DNA from: Paludisphaera rhizosphaerae
Lineage (GTDB): Bacteria; Planctomycetota; Planctomycetia; Isosphaerales; Isosphaeraceae
Assembly: GCF_011065895.1 (NCBI RefSeq)
Contig: NZ_JAALCR010000029.1
Location: 1 to 64,000 of the forward strand
Direction of reading: 5' to 3'
DNA: 64,000 bases
Shown here: one piece after another, positions 54,803-63,449 of the stretch
Numbering within the stretch: position 1 is the stretch's first letter
Layout: each line of letters starts with the position of its first letter
The notes under the pieces: generated by a model
Database searches by the model: none
What the model saw: the letters and a program-made list of their open reading frames with translations, nothing else
What the model was told of the DNA's origin: nothing
Made by a program: the position numbers and the translations under genes

Positions 54803-55159
54803 TCAGGACGACGGTGATTCCGACGCGCCGCTTTCGGGCGCCGCCGCGTTCTTGGCCTTCATCTCCTCAATGAGATCCATCGCCGCCCGGGCCCCGTCGA
54901 TCAGCCCATGAACGGCGGCGTTCTCCTTGGGAACGAGATTGACGACCAGCATCGTGGGGAAGACGACGCCGTAGGAAACGCCGTAACACGCCTTGTAGGT
55001 CAACCCGGAGAGCATCCCGCCGATCGCAGGGACCGCCCTCGACGCGGCCTCCGCTGCATCGCCAACGCCATCTTTAGCAGCCTGAACCGCGGCATCAAGG
55101 GCATCAGCAACCGAGTGCAACGGATCGCCGCCGGTTGAATTCACAGCCTCCTCGGACAT
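54803..55159 (-). CDS. Small hydrophobic protein, first gene of the P-type ATPase cluster
   Basis: 118 residues from the ATG at 55159 (GGAG 9 bases upstream); a GTG four codons earlier is possible. After a charged helical start (about 1-40) comes a hydrophobic stretch (SGLTYKACYGVSYGVVFPTM), then VPKENAAVHGLIDGA and an Ala/Lys/Glu tail. It is paralogous to the 114-residue protein at 44892-45236. As the first gene of the cluster it may be a membrane-associated structural component. The family is not recognised. Confidence 0.7.
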   Translation of the reverse strand: MSEEAVNSTGGDPLHSVADALDAAVQAAKDGVGDAAEAASRAVPAIGGMLSGLTYKACYGVSYGVVFPTMLVVNLVPKENAAVHGLIDGARAAMDLIEEMKAKNAAAPESGASESPSS

Positions 55160-55459
55160 GACACGCTCCACGGAGGGTTTTTAGTCTGGCCAAAGAACGC
55201 AGAGATATAAAGATATCGAAAAATCGGCAGGGATAACCTTAGACAATCGTAATCTTAGCCTATCCTCCCCCGATTATCTGTCAAAGTTCTTGTTGATCAC
55301 ATTTTTCGTTTTCGCCGACCCAATCGGCATTCTTCCGCCGACCGTCAAAATCGGAAAACCTGAGAACCGGGAGTTCGCGGCGTGGATCGTCCGACCTCGA
55401 CCTTCCAGTCTCGTATAAGATCGAACATCGACATCCGATTCGCCAACAGGAGTCCACGC
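55160..55459. promoter_or_regulatory. Divergent promoter region of the metal-cluster operon and the molybdopterin oxidoreductase
   Basis: 300 bases between divergent genes with an AT-rich core (55195-55330). No clear metal-regulator operator was found: an isolated GATTATC at 55272 is palindromic around its centre but not a Fur box. This is the most likely position for regulation of both transcripts. Confidence 0.45.
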
Positions 55460-57544
55460 TTGTCGCCCGACCCCTCCTCCACGATCCGGAAAAACGTCTG
55501 TCCTCTCGACTGCCCGGATACGTGCAGCATGCTCGTCACCGTTCGCGATGGCGTCGCGACGGAGTTGAAGGGCGACCCGCTCCATTCGTTTACGCGAGGC
55601 TTCCTCTGCCGCAAGATGGCCCGGTATCTCGATCGAGTCTACAGCAACGATCGACTCATGCAACCATTGATTCGAGTCGGCCGAAAAGGCGAAGGGCGTT
55701 TTGAGCCGATCGCCTGGGACGAAGCGATCGACAGCATCGCGGGGCGCTTCCGCGCGATCGCCGACTCGGCCGACGGCCCCCAGGCGATCCTCCCGTACAG
55801 CTATTACGGCACGATGGGGAAAATCCAGGCCAGCAGCCTCGACCGGAGGTTCTTCCACCGGCTGGGGACGTCGAAGCTTGATAGAACCATCTGCGCCTCG
55901 GCCGGGACGGTCGGCTACGAGTACACCGTCGGCCGGGGCCGCCTGAGCGCCGATCCGCTGGCCGTCCCTGGGTGCAAATTCCTGGTCAACTGGGGTTCAA
56001 ATACCGTCAACACAAACTCTCACCTCTGGAGCCTGATGATCGAGGCCCGCAAGAAAAACGGCGCAACGATCGTCACCGTCGATCCCTACCTCAGCCCGAC
56101 CGCCAGGAAGTCCGACTGGCACATTCAGCCCCGTCCCGGAACCGACGCCGCCCTCGCATTGGGCCTGATGCACGTGATCTGGCGTGACGGCCTCGCCGAT
56201 GAAGAGTACCTGGCGCGGGCGACCGTCGGCGCTCCCCTGCTCCGCGACCGTGTGCTGAACGATTATCCGCCCGAACGAGTCGCCGCGATCACCGCCGTCG
56301 ACGTCGCGACGATCGAGGCCTTCGCACATCGGCTGTCGAAGGAGCAGCCGTCGTTGATCCGCTTGAACTACGGCATGCAGCGCCACCGCGGAGGCGGGAT
56401 GGCCGTGCGGACGATCGCCTGTCTGCCGGCCGTGATCGGATCGTGGCGGCATGCCGGCGGCGGTGCGATGCTCTCCACCAGCGGCGCCTACGACTTCGAC
56501 ATGATGCGTCTCACCCGGCCCGATCTCTCCCCTTCCGGGACGCGCACCATCAACATGAACCAGCTCGGCGAGGCGCTCCTGGGAGAGCTTCCCGGCCCGC
56601 CGGTCCGCGCTCTCTACGTCTACAACTCAAACCCGGCCGCCGTCGCCCCCAACCAGGCGAAGGTGCTGCAAGGCCTGGCCCGCGACGACCTTTTCGTGGT
56701 CGTCCATGAATTGTTCGCGACGGACACGGTCGACTACGCCGACATCGTCCTGCCGGCGACCTCGCAACTGGAGCACGTCGACCTGATGGGCTCGTACGGT
56801 CATCACGAGGTCATGTACAACCCTCGATCGATCGAGCCCCTCGGCGAATGCCGGTCCAACGCCGACGTCTTCCGCGCCCTGGCCGAGCGGATGGGCTTTG
56901 AGCCCGAACTCTTCCCCGACGACGACACGCTCATCCGCGAGGCGCTCGGCGAAGGCCCGACGCTTCGAGGGATCACACTCGAACGACTCAAGGAGGAAGG
57001 TTCCGTCCGCCTGGACCTCCCGACACCCTACGCCCCCTTCGCCGACGGCGTCTTCCCGACGCCCTCCGGCAAGTGCGAGCTTTACTCCGAGCAGATGGCC
57101 CGCGACGGCTTCGACCCGCTGCCGACGTACATCCCACCGCTCGAAGATCCGCAATCCCGTCTCGATCTCGCCGCCCGGTACCCGATCCAGCTCCTGAGCC
57201 CGCCCCGCCCCCAGTTCCTCAACTCGACCTTCGCCAACTCGCAGCGTCACCGCGACCACGCTGGCGACCCGACCGTCGAATTATCCGCCGACGACGCCCA
57301 GGCTCGGGACATCCGGGAAGGCTCCTGGGTGGAAGTCTTCAACGACCGAGGCTCCTTCCGCGCCCGTGCGGCTCTCACCGGCTCCGTCCGACCCGGCGTG
57401 GCCGTCGCCGCTGGCATCTACTGGAACAAACTCTCGCCGAGCGGCTCCAACGCCAACAACACAACTTCCTCCGCCCTCACCGACATGGGAGGCGGCGCGA
57501 CCTTCTTCGACAACCTGGTTGAAATCAAGTCTGCCGACGAATGA
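55460..57544 (+). CDS. Molybdopterin-dependent oxidoreductase, formate-dehydrogenase-like
   Basis: 694 residues from a TTG at 55460, supported by AGGAG eight bases upstream; a GTG at 55382 is in frame but unsupported. An N-terminal [4Fe-4S] site reads CPLDCPDTC with a fourth Cys in GFLCRKMARY. The molybdopterin-binding core follows, with NWGSNTVNTNSHLW and TVDPYLSPTARKSDWHI, and the C-terminal dinucleotide-binding domain carries FANSQRHRD. Family members oxidise formate or reduce oxyanions and sulfoxides; the substrate is unknown. It is divergent from the P-type ATPase cluster. There is no Tat signal, so it is probably cytoplasmic. Confidence 0.88.
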   Translation: MSPDPSSTIRKNVCPLDCPDTCSMLVTVRDGVATELKGDPLHSFTRGFLCRKMARYLDRVYSNDRLMQPLIRVGRKGEGRFEPIAWDEAIDSIAGRFRAIADSADGPQAILPYSYYGTMGKIQASSLDRRFFHRLGTSKLDRTICASAGTVGYEYTVGRGRLSADPLAVPGCKFLVNWGSNTVNTNSHLWSLMIEARKKNGATIVTVDPYLSPTARKSDWHIQPRPGTDAALALGLMHVIWRDGLADEEYLARATVGAPLLRDRVLNDYPPERVAAITAVDVATIEAFAHRLSKEQPSLIRLNYGMQRHRGGGMAVRTIACLPAVIGSWRHAGGGAMLSTSGAYDFDMMRLTRPDLSPSGTRTINMNQLGEALLGELPGPPVRALYVYNSNPAAVAPNQAKVLQGLARDDLFVVVHELFATDTVDYADIVLPATSQLEHVDLMGSYGHHEVMYNPRSIEPLGECRSNADVFRALAERMGFEPELFPDDDTLIREALGEGPTLRGITLERLKEEGSVRLDLPTPYAPFADGVFPTPSGKCELYSEQMARDGFDPLPTYIPPLEDPQSRLDLAARYPIQLLSPPRPQFLNSTFANSQRHRDHAGDPTVELSADDAQARDIREGSWVEVFNDRGSFRARAALTGSVRPGVAVAAGIYWNKLSPSGSNANNTTSSALTDMGGGATFFDNLVEIKSADE

Positions 57545-57745
57545 CGACAGCATCTGAGTCGCCGTTGATCTTGCCGTCTCAACGGGGACTGTCCGCCCTC
57601 CCACCGCATCGGTCTGCCGCAGCCAGACCACGCGAGACTTGTGGCTGCACGATGGGACACAGGAGAATGGACGTCTCGATCTCCTGAGGCCCTACGATGC
57701 TCGGCGGACACTCGCCGAATCACGATCGAAATGAAGAGGACTCCC

Positions 57746-58483
57746 ATGGCAAGCCGAACAGCCTGGATCATGTTGTTCCTGTGTGGGACGGCCGCCGCCT
57801 CCGAGCCGCCCGCTGATCGAACCAAGGTCCGAATCGTCCTCGCCGGCGATTCGACCGTGACGGACGACGCCGGTTGGGGGAAGGGCTTTGCGAATCTCCT
57901 CATGGGGGACGTCGAGGTCGTCAATCTGGCGAAGGGTGGACGAAGCTCGAAGAGCTACAGAGCCGAGGGCTGGTGGAAGAAGTGCCTGGAGTTGAAGCCG
58001 AACTATATCCTGATCCAGTTCGGCCACAACGACCAACCCGGCAAGGGTCCCGAGCGGGAGACCGACCCGGAGACGACCTTTCGCGAGAACATCATCCGAT
58101 ACGTCGATGAAGCTCGGGCCGTGGGCGCGATCCCGATCGTCGTCACCTCGCTCTCGCGTCGACAGTGGGGGAAGGACGGCAAGATCCAGTCGACGCTGGT
58201 CCCCTACGTCGAGTCCGTGAAGAAGCTCGCCGCCGAGCGCAACGCCCCGCTGATCGACCTGCATGCTCGGAGCATCGAGCTTTATGAGAAGATGGGACGT
58301 GAAGGGTGTCTTGAGATCTCCCCCCGGACGGAGAAGAACGGCGTCGATGGAACGCACCTGAACGCCCGAGGCGCTGAGGTGATCGCCCCGCTCGTCGCGA
58401 ACGAGCTTCGGCGAGCCGTGCCGGCGCTCGCACAGTTCGTCCCGCCCGACTCCGTTGCTCCTGTTCGACCAGATACGAAGTAG
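57746..58483 (+). CDS. SGNH esterase, rhamnogalacturonan acetylesterase-like, exported
   Basis: 245 residues from the ATG at 57746, preceded by GAGGA. A signal peptide (TAWIMLFLCGTAAASEPP) is followed by the SGNH landmarks: GDST (catalytic Ser), GGRSSKSY, GHND (oxyanion Asn), and DGTHLNARGAEV (Asp/His). The family removes acetyl groups from rhamnogalacturonan or similar plant polysaccharides. The pectinesterase gene lies 0.66 kb downstream on the same strand, which supports a pectin-related role. Confidence 0.88.
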   Translation: MASRTAWIMLFLCGTAAASEPPADRTKVRIVLAGDSTVTDDAGWGKGFANLLMGDVEVVNLAKGGRSSKSYRAEGWWKKCLELKPNYILIQFGHNDQPGKGPERETDPETTFRENIIRYVDEARAVGAIPIVVTSLSRRQWGKDGKIQSTLVPYVESVKKLAAERNAPLIDLHARSIELYEKMGREGCLEISPRTEKNGVDGTHLNARGAEVIAPLVANELRRAVPALAQFVPPDSVAPVRPDTK

Positions 58484-59146
58484 CTAAATGGCACCAGCCC
58501 CCGTCGCAGGCTCAGTGGCGACGACCGGCTCACAACAGCGTCGATGCGTCGATCCGTGATGTCGTGGAAGTAGAATCTTCAGACACCTGTCGCCGAGCAT
58601 CCGGTCGATCGTGGTGGGCTTTGTGATGGCGTCGCAACCCCGCGAACGCGTTCTCGCAGCCCCATTCTCAAGGCGCTGCCCCTAGGTCGAGTGGTCTTGT
58701 AGTACCGCCTAGTTCGGGCGAGAACGCAACGAATTCCCGGTTCACCCCCCGTCGAACATGAAGGTTATTCAATCAGAGACCGAACCGCATAAGCGGTATC
58801 GCGGATTTACCGCGTTCGTGCAGGGCTTCGAGCGTGATCATCGCTCGCCCTGATTCAGCGTCTTTAACGCCAACGCACGGCCCACCGAAGGCCTTCGAGC
58901 CTCGTGAAATCGACGTCCGCTTCGACGCCGCAATTTTAGAATAGATTGCCGCCATTTTGAAGCGCGGGCCCCCGGGTCCTCGATTATGATCCGAGCGTCG
59001 ATTCGCTCTGATTCACCCCAATTCTGATGGGGTCGTGCGTTCATACAACCGCCGAACGACGAGACGACCGCAAATCCCGGAGTCTTCGGATCTCCTGCGC
59101 ACATGAGGGGAGCGAGGCTGGTCGTCTTCCGATGAGGAGCCAGGTC
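58484..59146. other. Long intergenic region
   Basis: 663 bases between the two pectin-related genes without a supported gene. GCGGTA (58793) and TACCGC (58808) form a 6-bp stem with a 9-base loop. The region has no obvious transposon ends or target duplications. Short open frames here lack protein-like composition. Confidence 0.4.
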
Positions 59147-60229
59147 ATGACGAGCCGGCAGGTCGTCTTTGATGTGCGGAGCGAGACGCTGACGACGATC
59201 GCGCTCATCGTCGTCCTCCTCATGCTCATCGTCATGTTCGCTCCGGTCGTCCGGGCGGCCGAGTCGCAGGAAACACGAACAATCACCGTGGCCGTGGACG
59301 GAAGCGGCGAATTCAAGTCGATCCAGGAGGCTCTGGCGTCCCTCTCGGAGGAAGCTCCTGGCCGCACCATCCTGAGCCTCAAGCCTGGGAGGTATCAGGG
59401 GCCGATCCTCGTGGCGAAATCCAAGCCGAGGATCTCGTTCGTGGGCTCCGGCGCTGAGAAGACGATCATCACTTATGGGTTGAACGTCTACGAAACGCAG
59501 GAGCCGCAACCGCAGGGTTTCCGCGACCCCGCGGCGGACGCCCTCAAACACTATCGAGGCACCGGAGTGGTCGTCCTGGGGGACGACTTTCAGGCGGCCG
59601 ATATCACTTTCCAGAACACCTCAGGAGACCACGGACAGGCGATCGCTCTGCGGATCGACGGCGATCGCGCCGCACTCAAGAACTGCCGCATCCTGGGCTG
59701 GCAAGACACGCTCCGTGCTGAGAAAGGCCGTCAATACTACCGCGAGTGCCTCATCGAAGGCCGGGTCGACTTCATCTACGGTGGTGCAACCGCCGTTTTC
59801 GACCGCTGTGAGATCCGCAGCAAGAACGGCGGCTACGTCACGGCAGCCAGCACGCCCGAGGACCACCCATTCGGCTATGTCTTCCTTCACTGTCGGCTGA
59901 CCGCCGATCCCACGTCATGGTCGAACCCGTTCCCCGAAACGCCTGGGCCTCCGCCTCGTGCCTTCCTCGGCCGTCCCTGGAGGCCCCATGCCTGTGTCGC
60001 CTTTCTCGGATGCGAGATGGGTGATCACATCCGGCCCGAGGGTTGGGACAACTGGCGCAAAGCCGAGAACGAGGCGACCGCCCGATACGCCGAGTACGGC
60101 AGCACCGGCCCTGGCGCGAATCCCGAGAAGCGGGCCGGTTGGTCAAGACAGCTCACGAAGGAACAGGCCGAGAAGATCACCGTCGAGGCTGTTCTCGCCG
60201 GCACAGACGGCTGGCGGCCCGGCGACTAA
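59147..60229 (+). CDS. Pectinesterase (carbohydrate esterase family 8), exported
   Basis: 360 residues from the ATG at 59147, preceded by AGGAG; an ATG five codons earlier is less well placed. The signal region is long and hydrophobic (TTIALIVVLLMLIVMFAPVV). The right-handed beta-helix motifs are intact: QAIALRIDGD, GWQDTL with the catalytic Asp, VDFIYGGATAVFD with the second Asp, and FLGRPWRPHA with the Arg. It removes methyl groups from pectin. Together with the acetylesterase upstream it suggests pectin use. Confidence 0.92.
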   Translation: MTSRQVVFDVRSETLTTIALIVVLLMLIVMFAPVVRAAESQETRTITVAVDGSGEFKSIQEALASLSEEAPGRTILSLKPGRYQGPILVAKSKPRISFVGSGAEKTIITYGLNVYETQEPQPQGFRDPAADALKHYRGTGVVVLGDDFQAADITFQNTSGDHGQAIALRIDGDRAALKNCRILGWQDTLRAEKGRQYYRECLIEGRVDFIYGGATAVFDRCEIRSKNGGYVTAASTPEDHPFGYVFLHCRLTADPTSWSNPFPETPGPPPRAFLGRPWRPHACVAFLGCEMGDHIRPEGWDNWRKAENEATARYAEYGSTGPGANPEKRAGWSRQLTKEQAEKITVEAVLAGTDGWRPGD

Positions 60230-60287
60230 CTCAGCCGACGATCCAACGCCCCTGCATCTGCACGCGCATACCAATCGTGAGGTGATC

Positions 60288-60677
60288 ATGCGGCATATTT
60301 ATTATTTCGTTGGATCGACTCTCCTGGTCGGTGCAACGTACGCCCTCGTTGGCTGCGATCGTGCGGGTTCGGCCCCCTCGGTCTCGTCCTCCACCACAGA
60401 GGCGAGCGTCAGCGGCACCGTTTCGATTAAGGGCAAGCCGGCGACGAAGGGAGAAGTGACCTTCGATCCGTCCAACAGCAGCCGACGTGACGCCGGAGCC
60501 CGAACCGCCCCGATCGGACCGGACGGCTCCTACAAGGTCGTGACCCTGGTCGGCGGCAACATCGTGCGGGTTTCAACCCCTGAAACGACCAAGGACTCCG
60601 TCCTTCAATTCAACGAAACCACGCTCGACGTCCAGTCGGGCGAGAACAAGCTCGACATCGTTCTGCCGAAGCCCTGA
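60288..60677 (+). CDS. Small exported lipoprotein with carboxypeptidase-regulatory-like domain
   Basis: 129 residues from the ATG at 60288 (GAGGTGATC upstream). The signal ends in the lipobox-like LVGC at about residue 23. The body is a small beta sandwich: [22 protein letters not shown], then [13 protein letters not shown], resembling the carboxypeptidase regulatory domain found in many planctomycete lipoproteins. It lies directly before the DUF1559 gene, a common pairing in planctomycete genomes. Confidence 0.8.
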   Translation: MRHIYYFVGSTLLVGATYALVGCDRAGSAPSVSSSTTEASVSGTVSIKGKPATKGEVTFDPSNSSRRDAGARTAPIGPDGSYKVVTLVGGNIVRVSTPETTKDSVLQFNETTLDVQSGENKLDIVLPKP

Positions 60678-60753
60678 CCGCCGCGCGCAGCCGCTCCACA
60701 AGGGCGCCTCCAGCGTCCGCACATTCTCCACTTCTTCCGATGGAGGACCTCCG

Positions 60754-61794
60754 ATGCCCGAATCGAAACGCGCCGGGTTCACTTTGATCGAATTGCTCGT
60801 GGTGATCGCCATCATCGCCGTCCTCATCGCCCTGCTGTTGCCCGCCGTCCAGGCGGCGCGGGAGGCGGCTCGCCGCGCCCAGTGCGTGAACAACCTGAAG
60901 CAGATCGGCCTGGCGATGCACAACTACGAGAGCGTCAACGGCAGCCTCCCGCCGGGCCAGTTGCTTGGGGCCGGCAACTACGACCTCGCCGCTCAGGTCT
61001 ACCTGTTGAACTACCTGGAAGGCGGAACGGTCTACAACACGATCAATTTCATGTTCCAGCCGGCGGCGACCGCCGGCGCAGGGGCAGCGGCGAATACAAC
61101 CGCCTTTCGGACCAAGATCAACACGTTCCTCTGTCCCTCCGACATGGACAGGCTCACCAGCGCGACGGGACATCTGAACTACGTGGCTTGCAGCGGGTCG
61201 GCGGCGAATTCGAACAACACCAAGGGCCCGTTCTCCGGTCCGTTCCTGGGCCCCGCGTCGAGCGCCTTGACGGCCTCACAGGTCGTCAAGTTCGGCGACA
61301 TCGTCGACGGTCTGAGCAACACGGCGGCCTTCAGCGAGAAGGTCATGGGGATCGGCACCGTCAACACGTTCGACCTGCTGAAGCCTTCCTCCACGATCTA
61401 CCTCGTGACCACGCCGGCGAACCAGGCGATCCCGAACGAGTTGAATACGCTGTGCCAGGGGATCGTCCCCTCGGCGACCGCCCCGCTGGCTGCGGGGATC
61501 TATTACTCAAACAACTCGTACGGGGTGGGAGGCTGCTGGCACCTGGGTATCATGAGCTTCACCCGATACACCCACGTCATGCCGCCGAACTCCGCGAGTT
61601 GCGACTTCACAACGTCCGGCGGCGGCCTGAACATCAAGGGCGCCCACACAGCGTCCAGTCGGCACTCAGGGGGCGTCAACATGGGTCTCTGCGACGGCTC
61701 GGTCCGTTTCATCAAGTCGAGCATCGGCCTGGCGCCCTACTGGGCGCTCGGCACGGTTGCCAACGGCGAGATCCTCTCGTCCGACCAACTCTAA
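60754..61794 (+). CDS. DUF1559 prepilin-type protein
   Basis: 346 residues, preceded by GGAGG. The N-terminus has the prepilin motif [20 protein letters not shown] (cleavage after Gly8), then [27 protein letters not shown], the hallmark of DUF1559. The C-terminus ends with the family's H-x-G-G-V-N-x-x-x-x-D-G-S pattern ([19 protein letters not shown]). These proteins are greatly expanded in planctomycetes; they are exported and probably assembled into or onto pilus-like structures, but their function is unknown. Confidence 0.95.
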   Translation: MPESKRAGFTLIELLVVIAIIAVLIALLLPAVQAAREAARRAQCVNNLKQIGLAMHNYESVNGSLPPGQLLGAGNYDLAAQVYLLNYLEGGTVYNTINFMFQPAATAGAGAAANTTAFRTKINTFLCPSDMDRLTSATGHLNYVACSGSAANSNNTKGPFSGPFLGPASSALTASQVVKFGDIVDGLSNTAAFSEKVMGIGTVNTFDLLKPSSTIYLVTTPANQAIPNELNTLCQGIVPSATAPLAAGIYYSNNSYGVGGCWHLGIMSFTRYTHVMPPNSASCDFTTSGGGLNIKGAHTASSRHSGGVNMGLCDGSVRFIKSSIGLAPYWALGTVANGEILSSDQL

Positions 61795-61914
61795 CGCCGC
61801 CCGCCCATTACGTACGAAGCCGCTCCCCATTCGGACGCGGGAGCGCGCTTTGTCGGAAAAGTCGAAGGCTCGCGGGATGCCCTCGGCAAGCACCTGCGGC
61901 CAGGCAACTCCCGG

Positions 61915-62367
61915 CTACGAGCCGCGCCTCTGGATGGCGTGGAGGACCTCGTCGAGTTTCGAGAGGAAGCGTGACCGATCCGTCTTGGAGAACGCGGACG
62001 GTCCCCCGACGATCTCGCCCGACTGCCTGAGCATGTCGAGCAAGGCGCGGGTGGCCAACGCCTCGCCGATCGAGTCTTCGGAGAACGCGTCACCTCGGGG
62101 GCTGATCGCCCGGGCTCCCGCCTTGAGGCAACGATCCGCCAACGGGATGTCAGCCGTGACGACGACGTCGCCCGGAGCGATGCGAGTCGCGATCCAGTCG
62201 TCAGCGGCGTCGAAACCGCCTCGAACGACGACCATCTCGATCGCCTCCTCGCGGGGTGTGAACATGCCCGAGTTCGCCACGACGAACACCCGGATCCCAT
62301 GCCGGCGCGCCACCCGATAGACCTCATCTTTCACGGGGCAGGCGTCGGCGTCCACATACACGGCCAT
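61915..62367 (-). CDS. YaiI/YqxD-family (DUF188) protein
   Basis: 150 residues from the ATG at 62367; an extended upstream frame adds only Arg/Ala-rich sequence. The core MAVYVDADACPVKDEVYRVA is the family hallmark, and GDVVVTADIPLADRCLKAGA and SPRGDAFSEDSIGEALATR complete it. The conserved Asp residues suggest a nuclease-like metal site (PIN-related fold), but no activity is established. It stands alone between two long gene-poor stretches. Confidence 0.9.
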   Translation of the reverse strand: MAVYVDADACPVKDEVYRVARRHGIRVFVVANSGMFTPREEAIEMVVVRGGFDAADDWIATRIAPGDVVVTADIPLADRCLKAGARAISPRGDAFSEDSIGEALATRALLDMLRQSGEIVGGPSAFSKTDRSRFLSKLDEVLHAIQRRGS

Positions 62368-63338
62368 GTTCAGTCCCGGCGAAGTCGATGATCGAGGCGC
62401 GTCGTCAGCCTCGAGTCTACTCGCAGCCGCATCAGGCTGACCACGTCGACGCCCGACCGCCGGCGTGAATCGCTCGGCGGCGAACGCTCCTCGCCTCACA
62501 AGGCTTACTTGCCGTCGAGCGCAAACCGTAAGCCTCGGCTGGAGGCAGGCATGACGACGGTTCCGTGCTCCTCGTCGTGGAATCCGTGGAAGAACACTGT
62601 CATGTTCTCAACGCTCGACCAAGAGCGCAGATTCTCTGGCCATGCGCGACTGAAAGCTCTCCATCCAAGGCCGGGAACAGAAAGCTCAGGGCTTCCTTCC
62701 GTCGGCCTCCCGCATGTGGAAGGGAGCCGCCCCCCATCGATCACTTCCCTGCGACTCTCGAACTCGACTCCACCGACTAACCACTGAGAGCGGTGCCACG
62801 ACGCCCCACCTCGGCCGACGTTCGGTCGTGAGTCGCTGGCCGGGAGACGACTGAAATCCGCCCCGCAATCAGCCCACGAAAAGGCGAGGCGACGTCCCAT
62901 TCCGCGAACAATCTCCGCTTCCAGGAACCATGATCCTAGGTGGGAGCACTCGACATCCCGGTCGACGACCGGGGGCGACGGTCGGACCTTGGAGGCTTTG
63001 CGGAGTTGTCGCGGATGACGGGAAACCAGCCGAACGAACCCGATTCGAGAATACGATTTGTTCACCCAAACCACTGGGCAACCAGGCTTTGCGTTGACGC
63101 CTTAGCGTCCGACGCACTGACGATCGAACCCGATCGGAGCCAATCGACTCTGGAGCGCAGCGCGTCCTCGGTTTTCGCTCCGGTCGATCCGAGACGAGAA
63201 GGCCAAGGGAAGCGACCCGACGACGCGTCGGCCGTCGCGCTGAACGCGTCGTCGGGTCGCTTTTCGGGATCGGACGAGGGCCTGAGGTTGACAACCCCCC
63301 CCGCGAAACCCTATTCTGTGCCTCTCGCCGATCAGTGC
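62368..63338. other. Gene-poor stretch before tRNA-Phe
   Basis: 971 bases with no supported gene. A minus-strand frame of about 190 codons ends in a segment that looks faintly protein-like (VENMTVFFHGFHDEEHGTVV), but the rest is compositionally poor. The main feature is the perfect inverted repeat at 63210-63262. Otherwise nothing is recognised. Confidence 0.4.
63210..63262 (+). repeat. Perfect 19-bp inverted repeat, possible terminator or structured RNA
   Basis: The 19 bases at 63210-63228 are the exact reverse complement of 63244-63262, separated by 15 bases. The plus strand has TTTT at the end of the right arm (63261-63264), giving a strong hairpin with a short U tract. No gene ends just upstream on the plus strand, so a terminator role lacks an obvious transcript. 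It lies 77 bases before tRNA-Phe. Confidence 0.6.
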
Positions 63339-63411
<73 letters not shown>

Positions 63412-63449
63412 CTCCTTCCACTTTCCCAACCCCAGCCGCTCCGGCGGGG

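Noticed and set aside
55160-55459. A Fur box controlling the metal cluster
   Set aside because: The GATTATC at 55272 is isolated; no second or third hexamer at the right spacing was found, so iron regulation by Fur cannot be claimed.
58773-58955. A 60-codon minus-strand frame in the gap between the pectin-related genes
   Set aside because: No supporting start signal, motif or conservation evidence.
62505-63074. A minus-strand frame of 189 codons
   Set aside because: Only the last ~30 residues look protein-like. There is no ribosome binding site, no recognisable domain and the rest has shadow-like composition. Left as unassigned sequence.
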